Positions 44,372 through 52,784 of a stretch of DNA of 57,571 bases are shown in pieces. Position numbers and translations under genes: made by a program. This DNA comes from an uncultured Bacteroidia bacterium (GTDB lineage: Bacteria > Bacteroidota > Bacteroidia > Bacteroidales > F082), in assembly GCA_902802535.1 (NCBI GenBank), contig CADCML010000008.1, positions 1 through 57,571 of the forward strand, written 5' to 3'. The notes beneath the pieces are model-generated. The model did not search any database. It saw only the letters and a program-made list of their open reading frames with translations, and was not told where the DNA came from. Each line of letters starts with the position of its first letter. Position 1 is the stretch's first letter.

Positions 44372-45232
44372 ATGAAAAACCTAAGAATGACATTGGTCTT
44401 AGCGACCATGACGCTGGCCGCCGTCTCATGCGGTCCGAAACAAGAAAACTCAAAGGTTGAGGCACAAAAGGAAACGACGCCAAAGATGCTCGTCCTTTAC
44501 TATTCCCAAACCTCCAACACCAAAACCGTGGCCCGCGAAATCGCTACAAAACTCGGTGCCGACATTGAAGAAATCGTCCCCGTTGAACTTTACGACGGCG
44601 ACTTCCAAGCGACCATCGAGCGCGGCAAAAAGGAACTTGACGAAGGCACCTTCCCTGAGATTCAGCCACTTAAATCCGACATTGCCAATTATGACGTGAT
44701 TTTCATCGGTTATCCCGTTTGGTTTGGCACCTATGCACCGCCTGTCATCACTTGGTTGAATCAAGTGGATTTGAGCGGCAAGAAAGTGGTTCCTTTCTGC
44801 ACTTTCGGTAGCGGCGGATTGGAGTCGAGCATAAAGGATTTGGCAGCGGCCGAGCCTAAGGCAGAGATTCTTCCTGGTTATGGCGTCCGCGCCGCCCGTC
44901 TTGAGGCCATGCCATTTGAGATTGACCAATTCCTGAAAGCCAACGGTTTCCTCGAAGGGGAATACACCAAATTGGAGGAATTTCCTGAGCAACATCCTGT
45001 GAGCGAAGAGGAAGCTGCCATTTTCAACGCTGCCGTGGGCGACTATCCGATGATACATGCCGAAGCCAAGACTGTCGCCACACGCGCCCTTCCGAACGGC
45101 ATGGAACACCTTTTCACTGCTGTCGATTTGCCCCGCGAAGACAGACCGAACATGCCTCCAGCAGGCGAAATGCAGGTCTATGTGAGCGTGATTGGGGATG
45201 ATGCACCCGTGTTCACACGAGTAATCAGATAA
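44372..45232 (+). CDS. Flavodoxin-domain lipoprotein
   Basis: 286 residues. A lipoprotein signal (MKNLRMTLVLATMTLAAVSC, lipidated Cys20) leads into a flavodoxin fold with the FMN phosphate loop LVLYYSQTSNTKTVA, then IFIGYPVWFGTYAPPVITWL and FCTFGSGGLESS. The last 90 residues are a distinct extension (about YPMIHAEAKTVATRALPNG). It is probably a periplasmic or outer-membrane-anchored electron carrier or quinone reductase, apparently co-transcribed with the SDR gene. Confidence 0.85.
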   Translation: MKNLRMTLVLATMTLAAVSCGPKQENSKVEAQKETTPKMLVLYYSQTSNTKTVAREIATKLGADIEEIVPVELYDGDFQATIERGKKELDEGTFPEIQPLKSDIANYDVIFIGYPVWFGTYAPPVITWLNQVDLSGKKVVPFCTFGSGGLESSIKDLAAAEPKAEILPGYGVRAARLEAMPFEIDQFLKANGFLEGEYTKLEEFPEQHPVSEEEAAIFNAAVGDYPMIHAEAKTVATRALPNGMEHLFTAVDLPREDRPNMPPAGEMQVYVSVIGDDAPVFTRVIR

Positions 45233-45278
45233 GGTGATTTTCAAAACGTGACGACATGGCCTCAACGAAAGCCTACGC

Positions 45279-47084
45279 CTAACGCCTTTTGAACGTATAG
45301 CCCTTCTGCTCCCAGAAGGGCTTTTCTTTTGCGTTGACGATACTATTGAAACGGTCAAAGTCGGATTCTGAAGTAGGAGTAGGGTAGGCGTTCCAGGCCC
45401 GCTCGACCACACCGAGGGCTTTGGGAAGCATCTGGTAGGTGGCATCACCGAAACTGCGGAGTTGCGACGACCACAATTGCGCCTGTATGCCGATGATGTC
45501 GCCAATGTAGTCGTTAGGTTGGAGGGCAAAAGCCTTGCGTTCATCCACATAGCCCGCCCATGAAAGGCCAATCTCAGCGGGGCTGTCGCTATAGGCAAGG
45601 TCGAGGTAGGTGAAGGCGGCGGGAGAAAGCACCACAGGGAAGCCTTCGATGCCGTTGGTGTTCCAGATGTTGAGGAAATAAAGCGAACGTTTGAGCCGCT
45701 CCTGCGTTTCTGGTTCCAAATTTCGAGCAATGTCCTCCCAACCGGCAAGGCGAATACCACGCGTTTCAGCGAGGTCGAGCATACTATTGGTGAAGATTTC
45801 CTTCATCTCGTGGCGGTCGCGGCCCGACCACGCGCCATCGGGCACTTCGTCGCCACCAATGTGAATGGCTGGCAATGGGACATTGGCCTCCTTGTGTAGC
45901 CGAATGACTTCGTCAAAGACGATACCGTAAAATTTGTAAACGCTTGAGAGATAGACACTCAGCACATTATCAGTGAAATCTTGCGCCGACCAATAATGCG
46001 AGGTGTCGGTAGGGTCTTGCAGTCGGAAACTGCTGTCGCCCGTTCGCTTTTCGTAGGCTTGCATAGCTTTGATGGATGCCCGCGAATGACCCGGCGTGTC
46101 AAATTCTGGAATCACCGCGATGCGGCGTTCCCAAGCATAGCGAAGGATTTGCTTATACTCCTCAGCGGTGTAGTAAGTCACGTTGCCAATTCGACCATTG
46201 GCCGAGGGTTTCAAGGCTATGCTTTCTTGAAGATTCCAGTCGGGTAGGGCATGATGCGCTCCGTATTCTATGAGTTCAGGCAAGTCATTGATTTCCAAGC
46301 ACCATGACTCATCGTCGGCGATATGGAAATGTAAGGTATTGAGTTTCCAAGAAGCCATCAAATCGAGGATTTCAAGCACTTCATCCACCGTCCGGAAGTC
46401 GCGTACCACATCGAGCATGAAGCCGCGATAAGGCAGGTCGGGCCAGTCTTCGATGGTCATGGGTTGTAAGGGTCGTGGCAGCTTGTCAAAAGTAACTTGG
46501 GCATAGAAAGCACCCTCTTCATCATTGGATTCCACTTTTGAGTCTCCATTTGCGTCGATCCTGATGCGATACCATCCATCAGGACGCGTTTCCATTTCTT
46601 CCATCGGCTCTGTGCCATACTGCACCTTTTTGACCTGAGGGATGATGTCTCCAGGTTGGACTTCATAATGGCAGGCGAAACCATCTTCATTATCCTCTTT
46701 TTCAATAAGTTCCAAAAAATGATAATGCACATCCATCGGCAAGTCAGGTTTCCCTTTTTGTTGCAGGATAAAGCCCTCAGGTGCCCAAGAATGCCTCGGC
46801 AGCGGGCGACCATAATACTTTAAGGTGACGGTGCCGCTCGTCGGAATGTCGATGTACCAAGACGTTCCCTGATAATGGTTCATTTTCGGGCCTTCCACGG
46901 AGGTCTTGCCGTCGAAAAGTTCCTGAAACCAAACTCGAGAGCCCTTAGGCACATCATTGAGCACAAGGGTATGGAGTGCTTGCCCATTGGCCTCGGTGGG
47001 ACCTTCGGTCCATTCAGCAATTGGAATTTGGTTGCAGGCGGACGCCAGCAAAAGTAAAAGTGGAATGAATGTTACTTTGCACAT
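45279..47084 (-). CDS. Beta-N-acetylhexosaminidase lipoprotein (GH20)
   Basis: 601 residues. Lipobox ending LASAC gives lipidated Cys17. After an N-terminal beta domain, the GH20 catalytic domain starts at PYRGFMLDVVRDF and contains LHFHIADDESW and HIGGDEVPDGAW, the Asp-Glu catalytic pair for substrate-assisted hydrolysis of terminal GlcNAc/GalNAc. The gene probably acts on host glycans or chitobiose. It is divergent from the R-M pair with separate -7 elements. Confidence 0.93.
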   Translation of the reverse strand: MCKVTFIPLLLLLASACNQIPIAEWTEGPTEANGQALHTLVLNDVPKGSRVWFQELFDGKTSVEGPKMNHYQGTSWYIDIPTSGTVTLKYYGRPLPRHSWAPEGFILQQKGKPDLPMDVHYHFLELIEKEDNEDGFACHYEVQPGDIIPQVKKVQYGTEPMEEMETRPDGWYRIRIDANGDSKVESNDEEGAFYAQVTFDKLPRPLQPMTIEDWPDLPYRGFMLDVVRDFRTVDEVLEILDLMASWKLNTLHFHIADDESWCLEINDLPELIEYGAHHALPDWNLQESIALKPSANGRIGNVTYYTAEEYKQILRYAWERRIAVIPEFDTPGHSRASIKAMQAYEKRTGDSSFRLQDPTDTSHYWSAQDFTDNVLSVYLSSVYKFYGIVFDEVIRLHKEANVPLPAIHIGGDEVPDGAWSGRDRHEMKEIFTNSMLDLAETRGIRLAGWEDIARNLEPETQERLKRSLYFLNIWNTNGIEGFPVVLSPAAFTYLDLAYSDSPAEIGLSWAGYVDERKAFALQPNDYIGDIIGIQAQLWSSQLRSFGDATYQMLPKALGVVERAWNAYPTPTSESDFDRFNSIVNAKEKPFWEQKGYTFKRR

Positions 47085-47103
47085 GAGAAATTCAATTTTG
47101 GTG

Positions 47104-47111
47104 CAAATTTA
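47104..47111 (-). promoter_or_regulatory. -7 element for the GH20 gene
   Basis: Reads TAAATTTG followed by C on the minus strand, 19 bases upstream of the start. Confidence 0.5.
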
Positions 47112-47123
47112 AGGAAAAAACCG

Positions 47124-47131
47124 TAATTTTG
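47124..47131 (+). promoter_or_regulatory. -7 element for the Type II R-M pair
   Basis: TAATTTTG, 19 bases before the endonuclease start at 47151. Confidence 0.5.
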
Positions 47132-47150
47132 TAGCCTAATTCAATGGATT

Positions 47151-48011
47151 ATGAAGTTGTATAACGAAATAGATATTGTATTTGCCATATATAGAGGGCT
47201 CATTTCCAAACGCATGGCAGATGGCATTCCTGTATGGATTCGGCCCAATGCTACCGTCGGAACAGTCCAAGACGACCCTTTCGATTGTTGGGTTGAGGAA
47301 GAAGTGAAACGAGTGTTGCCTTCAACATTTGAGGTATTTCATTCCGGCAAACTTACTACACCTGACATCATTGTTCGCGACAAGCAGAGCGGTTTGATTG
47401 TAGGATTGGAAATCAAGAAACTGATTCAACAGAAAAACGGAAGGGACCCAAGAGGCATGACTCTCGACTACAACAGTTGCCTGCCTTGTGGAAAAGCGAT
47501 GGTTAAAGTTGGTGGCGACACTGTGATTGTTCCATGTTATTATCTGTTTGCCTTGATGTCACCCGACAACCATGTGATGCAAACCATGATTTTGATGGAC
47601 GGCGATTTCATCAATTACGATTTCGAGTTGCATAAAGAAGCCAAGTATTCCAATATTACTGAATACGAACATGGCCCATACGGCGAAGGATCGGTTCGTC
47701 ACAGAAAAATGTACACCTATCCCAATCCTCTCAACTCGCAGATAGAAACCTTCCATTTGCGGCAGATACTCATCGTCAAGAAAAACGCGCTTGAAGGCAG
47801 AAAAGAAGCGGCGAAGGCTATGGAACAGATTGTCAGGACTGACAAGTATGGCAATGATTTTTATTATTCGCTAATAGACGAGACCCGAAAGAAAACAGCA
47901 GGCAACGAACTGACAACGCTTACCGGCATTTTTGATGCCTGCAAGCAACGCAAGCCCAAAGAGCGTGTAGCATATATCCCTGAAATCCCCAAACTGAAAA
48001 CTGAAAAATGA
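47151..48011 (+). CDS. Type II restriction endonuclease (PD-(D/E)XK)
   Basis: 286 residues. A PD-(D/E)XK site is visible: PDIIVRDKQSG (Asp72) then GLEIKKL (Glu87, Lys89). The rest has no motif I recognise and the cut site cannot be read from the sequence. It is paired with a C5-cytosine methyltransferase whose start codon overlaps its stop, so the target is probably a cytosine-containing palindrome. No separate controller (C) protein was seen. Confidence 0.85.
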   Translation: MKLYNEIDIVFAIYRGLISKRMADGIPVWIRPNATVGTVQDDPFDCWVEEEVKRVLPSTFEVFHSGKLTTPDIIVRDKQSGLIVGLEIKKLIQQKNGRDPRGMTLDYNSCLPCGKAMVKVGGDTVIVPCYYLFALMSPDNHVMQTMILMDGDFINYDFELHKEAKYSNITEYEHGPYGEGSVRHRKMYTYPNPLNSQIETFHLRQILIVKKNALEGRKEAAKAMEQIVRTDKYGNDFYYSLIDETRKKTAGNELTTLTGIFDACKQRKPKERVAYIPEIPKLKTEK

Positions 48012-49147
48012 TGTTTGACGTTAAGCAAGAGGACTGTAATGGATACACCTTTCTAGGCCTTTTTTCAGGGGCGGGAGGTCTTGACCTTGGCTTTGAAAAA
48101 GCGGGATTTATTCACACCCAGTCGAGTGATATTCTTGACTACGCCGTAGAAACCATGCGTATGAACCGTCCTGAATGGGATGTACTGAATTGTGATGTGC
48201 GTGATTACACCCCTGATTTCCGAAAAGGATTGGATGTGCTTTTGGCAGGATTCCCTTGTCAAGGATTTTCTTTGGGGGGAAACCGAAATGAGAACGATGA
48301 GCGAAACCAATTGTACAAACAGGTGGTGCGCATTGCTGATGTGATGAAACCTCGTGTTGTGGTGATGGAAAACGTACTCAATCTCCGCACCATGCTTCAT
48401 CCTACAACACGAATGCCTTTTGCCTTGCAAATCGCAGAAGAGATGGCTGAAATAGGTTATACGACCAGATTCCAGTTTTTCCGCGTTTCCCATTTCGGAG
48501 TGCCACAAACCCGACGGCGGTTTATTTTCATCGCCTATCGAGACAACACTCTTTCTCATTTTGCTTTCCCTCAACCCCGTAAAGAAACAAGCATAAAGAA
48601 CTTTATTTATGACTTAGGGCAAGACCTTTCCATCAAATTACCGAACCACGACCCGAAATGGGGGTTTGAAAGTTATGTGCATACAGAAACCCACGAGCCA
48701 TTCGACTCCAACGAGCCTGCCATTCCCGTCCGATTCAGTAGAACCGCATCGGAAGGCACTCCAATTCGTTCGTTTGATGCGCCTTTCCCCGCAGTGGATA
48801 CGGCTACCGTTTGGGGATGGGCCCAAGGAAATGTCGAGGCTACGAGGATAGACAAAAAACGCGATGATGCCTTGTTTGTTCGTAACCCAGAATCCACAGC
48901 AAAGCTATGGCGAATCAGTGCGAGCCGATTGCGCCCTTTCACCGCAAGAGAATATGCCCGACTACAAACATTTCCTGACGAATGGGTCTTTTATGGCAAC
49001 AACAAACGCGAGATACAACTTCAAATCGGGAATGCCGTTCCAGTGGTTTTTGCAAAGAAAATCGCAAAAAGTGTCGCCAACGCATTGGAAATCCTTGACG
49101 GCAAACGGGAATATGAGAACGCGACCATGGAATTGGCCTTGTTTTAA
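48008..49147 (+). CDS. DNA C5-cytosine methyltransferase
   Basis: 379 residues. Motif I FSGAGGLDLGF (19-29), motif IV FPCQGFSLGG with catalytic Cys84, ENV and QTRRRFIF (motif VIII) are in the canonical order, followed by a target-recognition region and motif X. It protects the host from the overlapping endonuclease. The start is either 48008 or the adjacent ATG at 48011. Confidence 0.96.
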   Translation: MMFDVKQEDCNGYTFLGLFSGAGGLDLGFEKAGFIHTQSSDILDYAVETMRMNRPEWDVLNCDVRDYTPDFRKGLDVLLAGFPCQGFSLGGNRNENDERNQLYKQVVRIADVMKPRVVVMENVLNLRTMLHPTTRMPFALQIAEEMAEIGYTTRFQFFRVSHFGVPQTRRRFIFIAYRDNTLSHFAFPQPRKETSIKNFIYDLGQDLSIKLPNHDPKWGFESYVHTETHEPFDSNEPAIPVRFSRTASEGTPIRSFDAPFPAVDTATVWGWAQGNVEATRIDKKRDDALFVRNPESTAKLWRISASRLRPFTAREYARLQTFPDEWVFYGNNKREIQLQIGNAVPVVFAKKIAKSVANALEILDGKREYENATMELALF

Positions 49148-49221
49148 CTCCTATTGTCATTCGTTTTGAAATTCAACGCCAAAACGTCGTTGCTATCCAC
49201 CCATTTTGTTATGGAAACTAT

Positions 49222-50922
49222 CTACCTTTCTCTCCGGTCAATAACTTCCTTCAACTTGTAACGGTCGCCCGTTGACTTGCCGATGGCGTCGATGAACTGC
49301 TGGTCGTAGCCAGGGGTTTTGTAGCCCCAGCGGGCAAATTCGCCATTTTCGTCGGTGCGGCGCTCGACTTGGTCGTTGTACTTCACAATCAGGTATTTGG
49401 CCAACTTTTCCCAACGCTGCATCATGCGCTCAGCATAGGCGATGCTCTTTTTGTTGAGGTAACTCTGTCGGTCGAGAGGTGTCAAGTCGTTGATGGCCAA
49501 TAGCACGCTGTCTTGGTCAGCAAAATAATAGTCTTCCAGTTCCTTTTGTGCTTTGCGGAGGTCGCCAACCATCATGGAATAGCGAGGATAGACCATGTTG
49601 GCCACCCAATTATTCATCCAGAAGGCCGACTTGTCACTGAACTCGTTGCGCGGGTTGTTCTCAGGTCGGAAACAATCGGGCACCTGTGTGATGCAGCAAT
49701 AAAGCGGCACGTAGGCCACCATGTTGGCATCGTCGCAGTTGAACCATGTCACACCACCCACATCGTTGGGCAGCCATGAACGCATTTGGCAGGTCATGGT
49801 GAATCCACTTTGTTGCGTGGCAATGGGGCGTTCGCGAAAATAAGGAATGCTGTCGCTGTCCTTGAAATGCATCGGGAGGGGACGGATGGGCATCCCCCAT
49901 GGACCTGCGGTCATGTCGGAGGTCATATCAAGCGGCGTGCCTTCAAAATGGTCGCGCATGTCGTTCTGCAAGTCGCGCAACGACAATGGTTTGTCGGGCT
50001 TTATCCACAGCGGCAGGTGGTCACATTTGTCAAACTCGCCGTTGATGTAGGGCAGGTATTTGTCCATTTCCTCGTGGCTGTAATGGTGACGGAAGAAGCT
50101 CCACACGCGGGCATCAGCATAACGCACATTCTCGAAGTCGATGGGGCAGTAGGCATCGCGGAAAGAGAAGTCCTCATCCTTGCCATTGAAAAAGCCCCAT
50201 TCTTTCGCGAAACTGACGACATCGGCAGCATAGACACATTCCACCTCGGGGCGATTGATGTGCTTGAGATTATTGCTACTGATACTGACGTATTTGCCTT
50301 TCTTTTCCATGGGGAACTGCCTGATACGGCTCAGGTTGGCATGGGCACAGATGCAATCGTCAGGGATGCGCAAGGCCACCCAAACGGCACCTTTGTTTCC
50401 CGGCCCTTTGCCGATAATTTCCATAATCCAAGCCTCGTTGGGGTCGCAGATGGTGAGGGTTTCGCCGCTGCTGTTGTAACCGTATTCTTCGACAAGTTCA
50501 GCCATGCAACGAATTGCCTCACGGGCGGTTGACGAACGTTGTAAAGCTAACCGCATCAGCGAGAAATAGTCCAGCAGACCTTCTTGGTTGACGAGCATCA
50601 AGCGTCCGTCGAAAGTGGTTTCCACAATGGTCACCTGCTTTTCGTTCATGAGGCCGACGACGTTATAGGTGTATTCCACCTGTTTCACATACTGTCCTTT
50701 GTGCGAGGGTCCCCAGCCATGGATTTCAATTAGTTCGCCGGGGTCATGTCGTCCCGAAGGGCTGTAGGACAACGAGCCGGAAAAACCGAATCCGTCGCAA
50801 TTGTAAGTGCACATCACGCTGCCGTCAGCGGAAGCTTTTTTGCCAACGATAAGGTTGGTACAGGCCATCACAGGCTCCAAGCCCATAATGACCATTAGTG
50901 TAGCGATAAATAGTCGTTTCAT
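49222..50922 (-). CDS. Exported C69-family dipeptidase
   Basis: 566 residues. A signal peptide is followed immediately by ACTNLIVGKKASADGSVMCT, in which Cys21 becomes the N-terminal nucleophile after processing (Ntn hydrolase). DLTPLDRQSYLN near the C-terminus and the overall length match the C69 (PepD) family. The substrate is probably dipeptides taken up in the periplasm. It has its own -7 element. Confidence 0.9.
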   Translation of the reverse strand: MKRLFIATLMVIMGLEPVMACTNLIVGKKASADGSVMCTYNCDGFGFSGSLSYSPSGRHDPGELIEIHGWGPSHKGQYVKQVEYTYNVVGLMNEKQVTIVETTFDGRLMLVNQEGLLDYFSLMRLALQRSSTAREAIRCMAELVEEYGYNSSGETLTICDPNEAWIMEIIGKGPGNKGAVWVALRIPDDCICAHANLSRIRQFPMEKKGKYVSISSNNLKHINRPEVECVYAADVVSFAKEWGFFNGKDEDFSFRDAYCPIDFENVRYADARVWSFFRHHYSHEEMDKYLPYINGEFDKCDHLPLWIKPDKPLSLRDLQNDMRDHFEGTPLDMTSDMTAGPWGMPIRPLPMHFKDSDSIPYFRERPIATQQSGFTMTCQMRSWLPNDVGGVTWFNCDDANMVAYVPLYCCITQVPDCFRPENNPRNEFSDKSAFWMNNWVANMVYPRYSMMVGDLRKAQKELEDYYFADQDSVLLAINDLTPLDRQSYLNKKSIAYAERMMQRWEKLAKYLIVKYNDQVERRTDENGEFARWGYKTPGYDQQFIDAIGKSTGDRYKLKEVIDRRER

Positions 50923-50944
50923 AGGAAATGAATTTTATTTTTTG

Positions 50945-50952
50945 CAAAAGTA
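50945..50952 (-). promoter_or_regulatory. -7 element for the C69 dipeptidase gene
   Basis: Reads TACTTTTG on the minus strand, 22 bases before the start. It is only 8 bp from an opposite-strand TATCTTTG element (50961-50968). Confidence 0.5.
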
Positions 50953-50960
50953 ATAAAAAC

Positions 50961-50968
50961 TATCTTTG
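50961..50968 (+). promoter_or_regulatory. -7 element upstream of the TfoX-like remnant
   Basis: TATCTTTG followed by C, 32 bases before the ATG at 51001; divergent from the C69 promoter. Confidence 0.45.
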
Positions 50969-51000
50969 CATCTTGATTAATTTCCAATTATCCCAGTAAA

Positions 51001-51141
51001 ATGGCCTCGACAAAAGAATATGCCGATTTTATTCTCGAACAGCTGAAATATTGTTTCCGAAAAGTTGGCGGAATAAATGGTGATTATTTTCTTGACGCTG
51101 TAACCGAAAGTTTTGTATTTTTGCAAACAAATTTATTACCT
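51001..51141 (+). pseudogene. TfoX-like N-terminal remnant fused in frame to the M6 protease gene
   Basis: Residues 1-15 (MASTKEYADFILEQL) match the start of TfoX N-terminal domains, and KVGGINGDYFLD resembles a later block (K.VGGIYDDRFL), with the intervening residues missing. The frame then runs without a stop into the M6 gene. A separate promoter and signal-peptide start for M6 (51142) argue this is a decayed neighbour rather than part of the protease. Confidence 0.35.
51116..51123 (+). promoter_or_regulatory. -7 element for the M6 protease gene
   Basis: TATTTTTG followed by C, 18 bases before the ATG at 51142. Confidence 0.5.
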
Positions 51142-52710
51142 ATGAAACACAATTTTACCAAATTATTGCTGGCACTCATCATTGGCATTTCGCCTGTTGT
51201 GATGAAAGCCCAAATCGTAGACAGAGACCTCACTAATCTGGTCATTTTTATGCGTTTCGCCGATGATGAGGAGATAACGCATTCGTTCAATTCCATCGAC
51301 ACGATGTTCAACGGAAGGGCACCTGGCTATCTCAGCGTCGCCAACTTTTACAAGACAATGACTTACGACCATATCCATTTTAACACCGTGTATACCAATA
51401 ATATACAGAATGGACAAATCGTATCGTATCAGGATTCCCAACCTAGGGGTTATTTCGAACCTTATAGTCCGACCAATCCTATTGGTTATCAGGAAGAACT
51501 GCCTTTTATGGGCATTAGTAGGAGAGAGGCAGAGTTGCTGGCCCGTGCTTTCCATTATGTGGACTCGCTTCATCTGGTCGATGATGATGTGATCCTTGAT
51601 GGCGATAATGATGGCTACATCGACAACGTGAGCTTCGTCGTTAAGGGGGGTACCGGTGCATGGGCTTCCATTCTATGGCCTCACATGGAGTATTTCCCTC
51701 ATGACTCCATCGATTATCCGGTGGAAATCAACGGGGTCAAGCCCAATGCCTTCAATCTGGAGTTTGAAGGTGCTCCAACTTACTTTACTGCCCATGTGTT
51801 CAGGCATGAGATGGGACACTCGCTGAATTTGCCCGACCTGTATCATTACATTAATTACACAGATGTGTCTCCAGCGGGCTCTTGGGATATGATGTGCTAC
51901 AATTATGGTCCCAATCAAATGGCTGCCATTTATAAGAACAAGATTCTTCACGTGGCGGACGACCCGATACAAATCACCCATGACGGCGACTATACGCTGA
52001 AGAGTGTCGGATCAAGTCAGTCGCAGAACTGCTATTACATCAAGTCGGCCATCGACAGCACGCAGTGGTATGTGTTTGAATACCGTAACAAACAAGACCT
52101 CTTTGATGAGGGCATTCCTGGCACGGGCCTTATCGTGGCACGTTGGAACGATACTGTCCCGCTGGATTATTCTGGGATGTTCGCCAATGCCTTTTTCGAC
52201 AATGTCACCGTAGCGAACCAATATTGGATTTTCCGTCCTGGTAGCAGCAGTGACATTCAGAACGGCAACCTCAATAATGCACATTTCAGCCAGGCCACGG
52301 GCCGCACTAGGTTTGGTCCCGACACCAATCCGCATCCGTATCTAACCGATGGCACACCCGAAAACAGCTTCGAGATTACCAACATCCAAGAAAATGGAAG
52401 TGAACTGACTTTCCATGTCCACTTCTTCGACGATGGCATTGAAGACCATCAAACCGATGGCATGCTCTCGGATGACCGCCTTGCCGTACATCCCAATCCC
52501 ACTACCGGCAAGTTGTTTGTCGACGGTCACGATATGCAACGGGTGGAGCTGTTCAATACTATGGGACAGTGCGTGCTGACTCAAGTTGCCGAAAATGATA
52601 GTTTCACTGAAATCTCGCTCGCCGATTTGCCCTCGGGAGTTTATTTGCTTCGCGTTGTGATGAAGGGTGGTTCCGTCAGCGTTCAAAAAGTGGTGAAGGC
52701 GGCGAGATAA
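51142..52710 (+). CDS. Secreted M6-like zinc metalloprotease with T9SS sorting domain
   Basis: 522 residues from the ATG at 51142. A signal peptide (MKHNFTKLLLALIIGISPVV, cleaved near MKAQ) precedes an M6/immune-inhibitor-A-like protease domain with HEMGH (residues 222-226) and the conserved context NLPDLY, SWDMM. The C-terminal 75 residues (HPNPTTGKLFVDG, then NTMGQCVLTQ and SGVYLLRVV) are a Por-type T9SS sorting domain, so the enzyme is secreted across the outer membrane and possibly attached. A longer start at 51001 belongs to a TfoX-like remnant. Confidence 0.85.
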   Translation: MKHNFTKLLLALIIGISPVVMKAQIVDRDLTNLVIFMRFADDEEITHSFNSIDTMFNGRAPGYLSVANFYKTMTYDHIHFNTVYTNNIQNGQIVSYQDSQPRGYFEPYSPTNPIGYQEELPFMGISRREAELLARAFHYVDSLHLVDDDVILDGDNDGYIDNVSFVVKGGTGAWASILWPHMEYFPHDSIDYPVEINGVKPNAFNLEFEGAPTYFTAHVFRHEMGHSLNLPDLYHYINYTDVSPAGSWDMMCYNYGPNQMAAIYKNKILHVADDPIQITHDGDYTLKSVGSSQSQNCYYIKSAIDSTQWYVFEYRNKQDLFDEGIPGTGLIVARWNDTVPLDYSGMFANAFFDNVTVANQYWIFRPGSSSDIQNGNLNNAHFSQATGRTRFGPDTNPHPYLTDGTPENSFEITNIQENGSELTFHVHFFDDGIEDHQTDGMLSDDRLAVHPNPTTGKLFVDGHDMQRVELFNTMGQCVLTQVAENDSFTEISLADLPSGVYLLRVVMKGGSVSVQKVVKAAR

Positions 52711-52784
52711 ATAAGACCTAGCTTTCGGCGATGCGACCACACAGCATTTTATCAATTGTAGTTTTTTTGAATAGTTATTTAACG

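Noticed and set aside
44450-45760. 436-codon minus-strand frame spanning flavodoxin and the end of GH20
   Set aside because: It crosses two well-supported genes in other frames and has no motif of its own.
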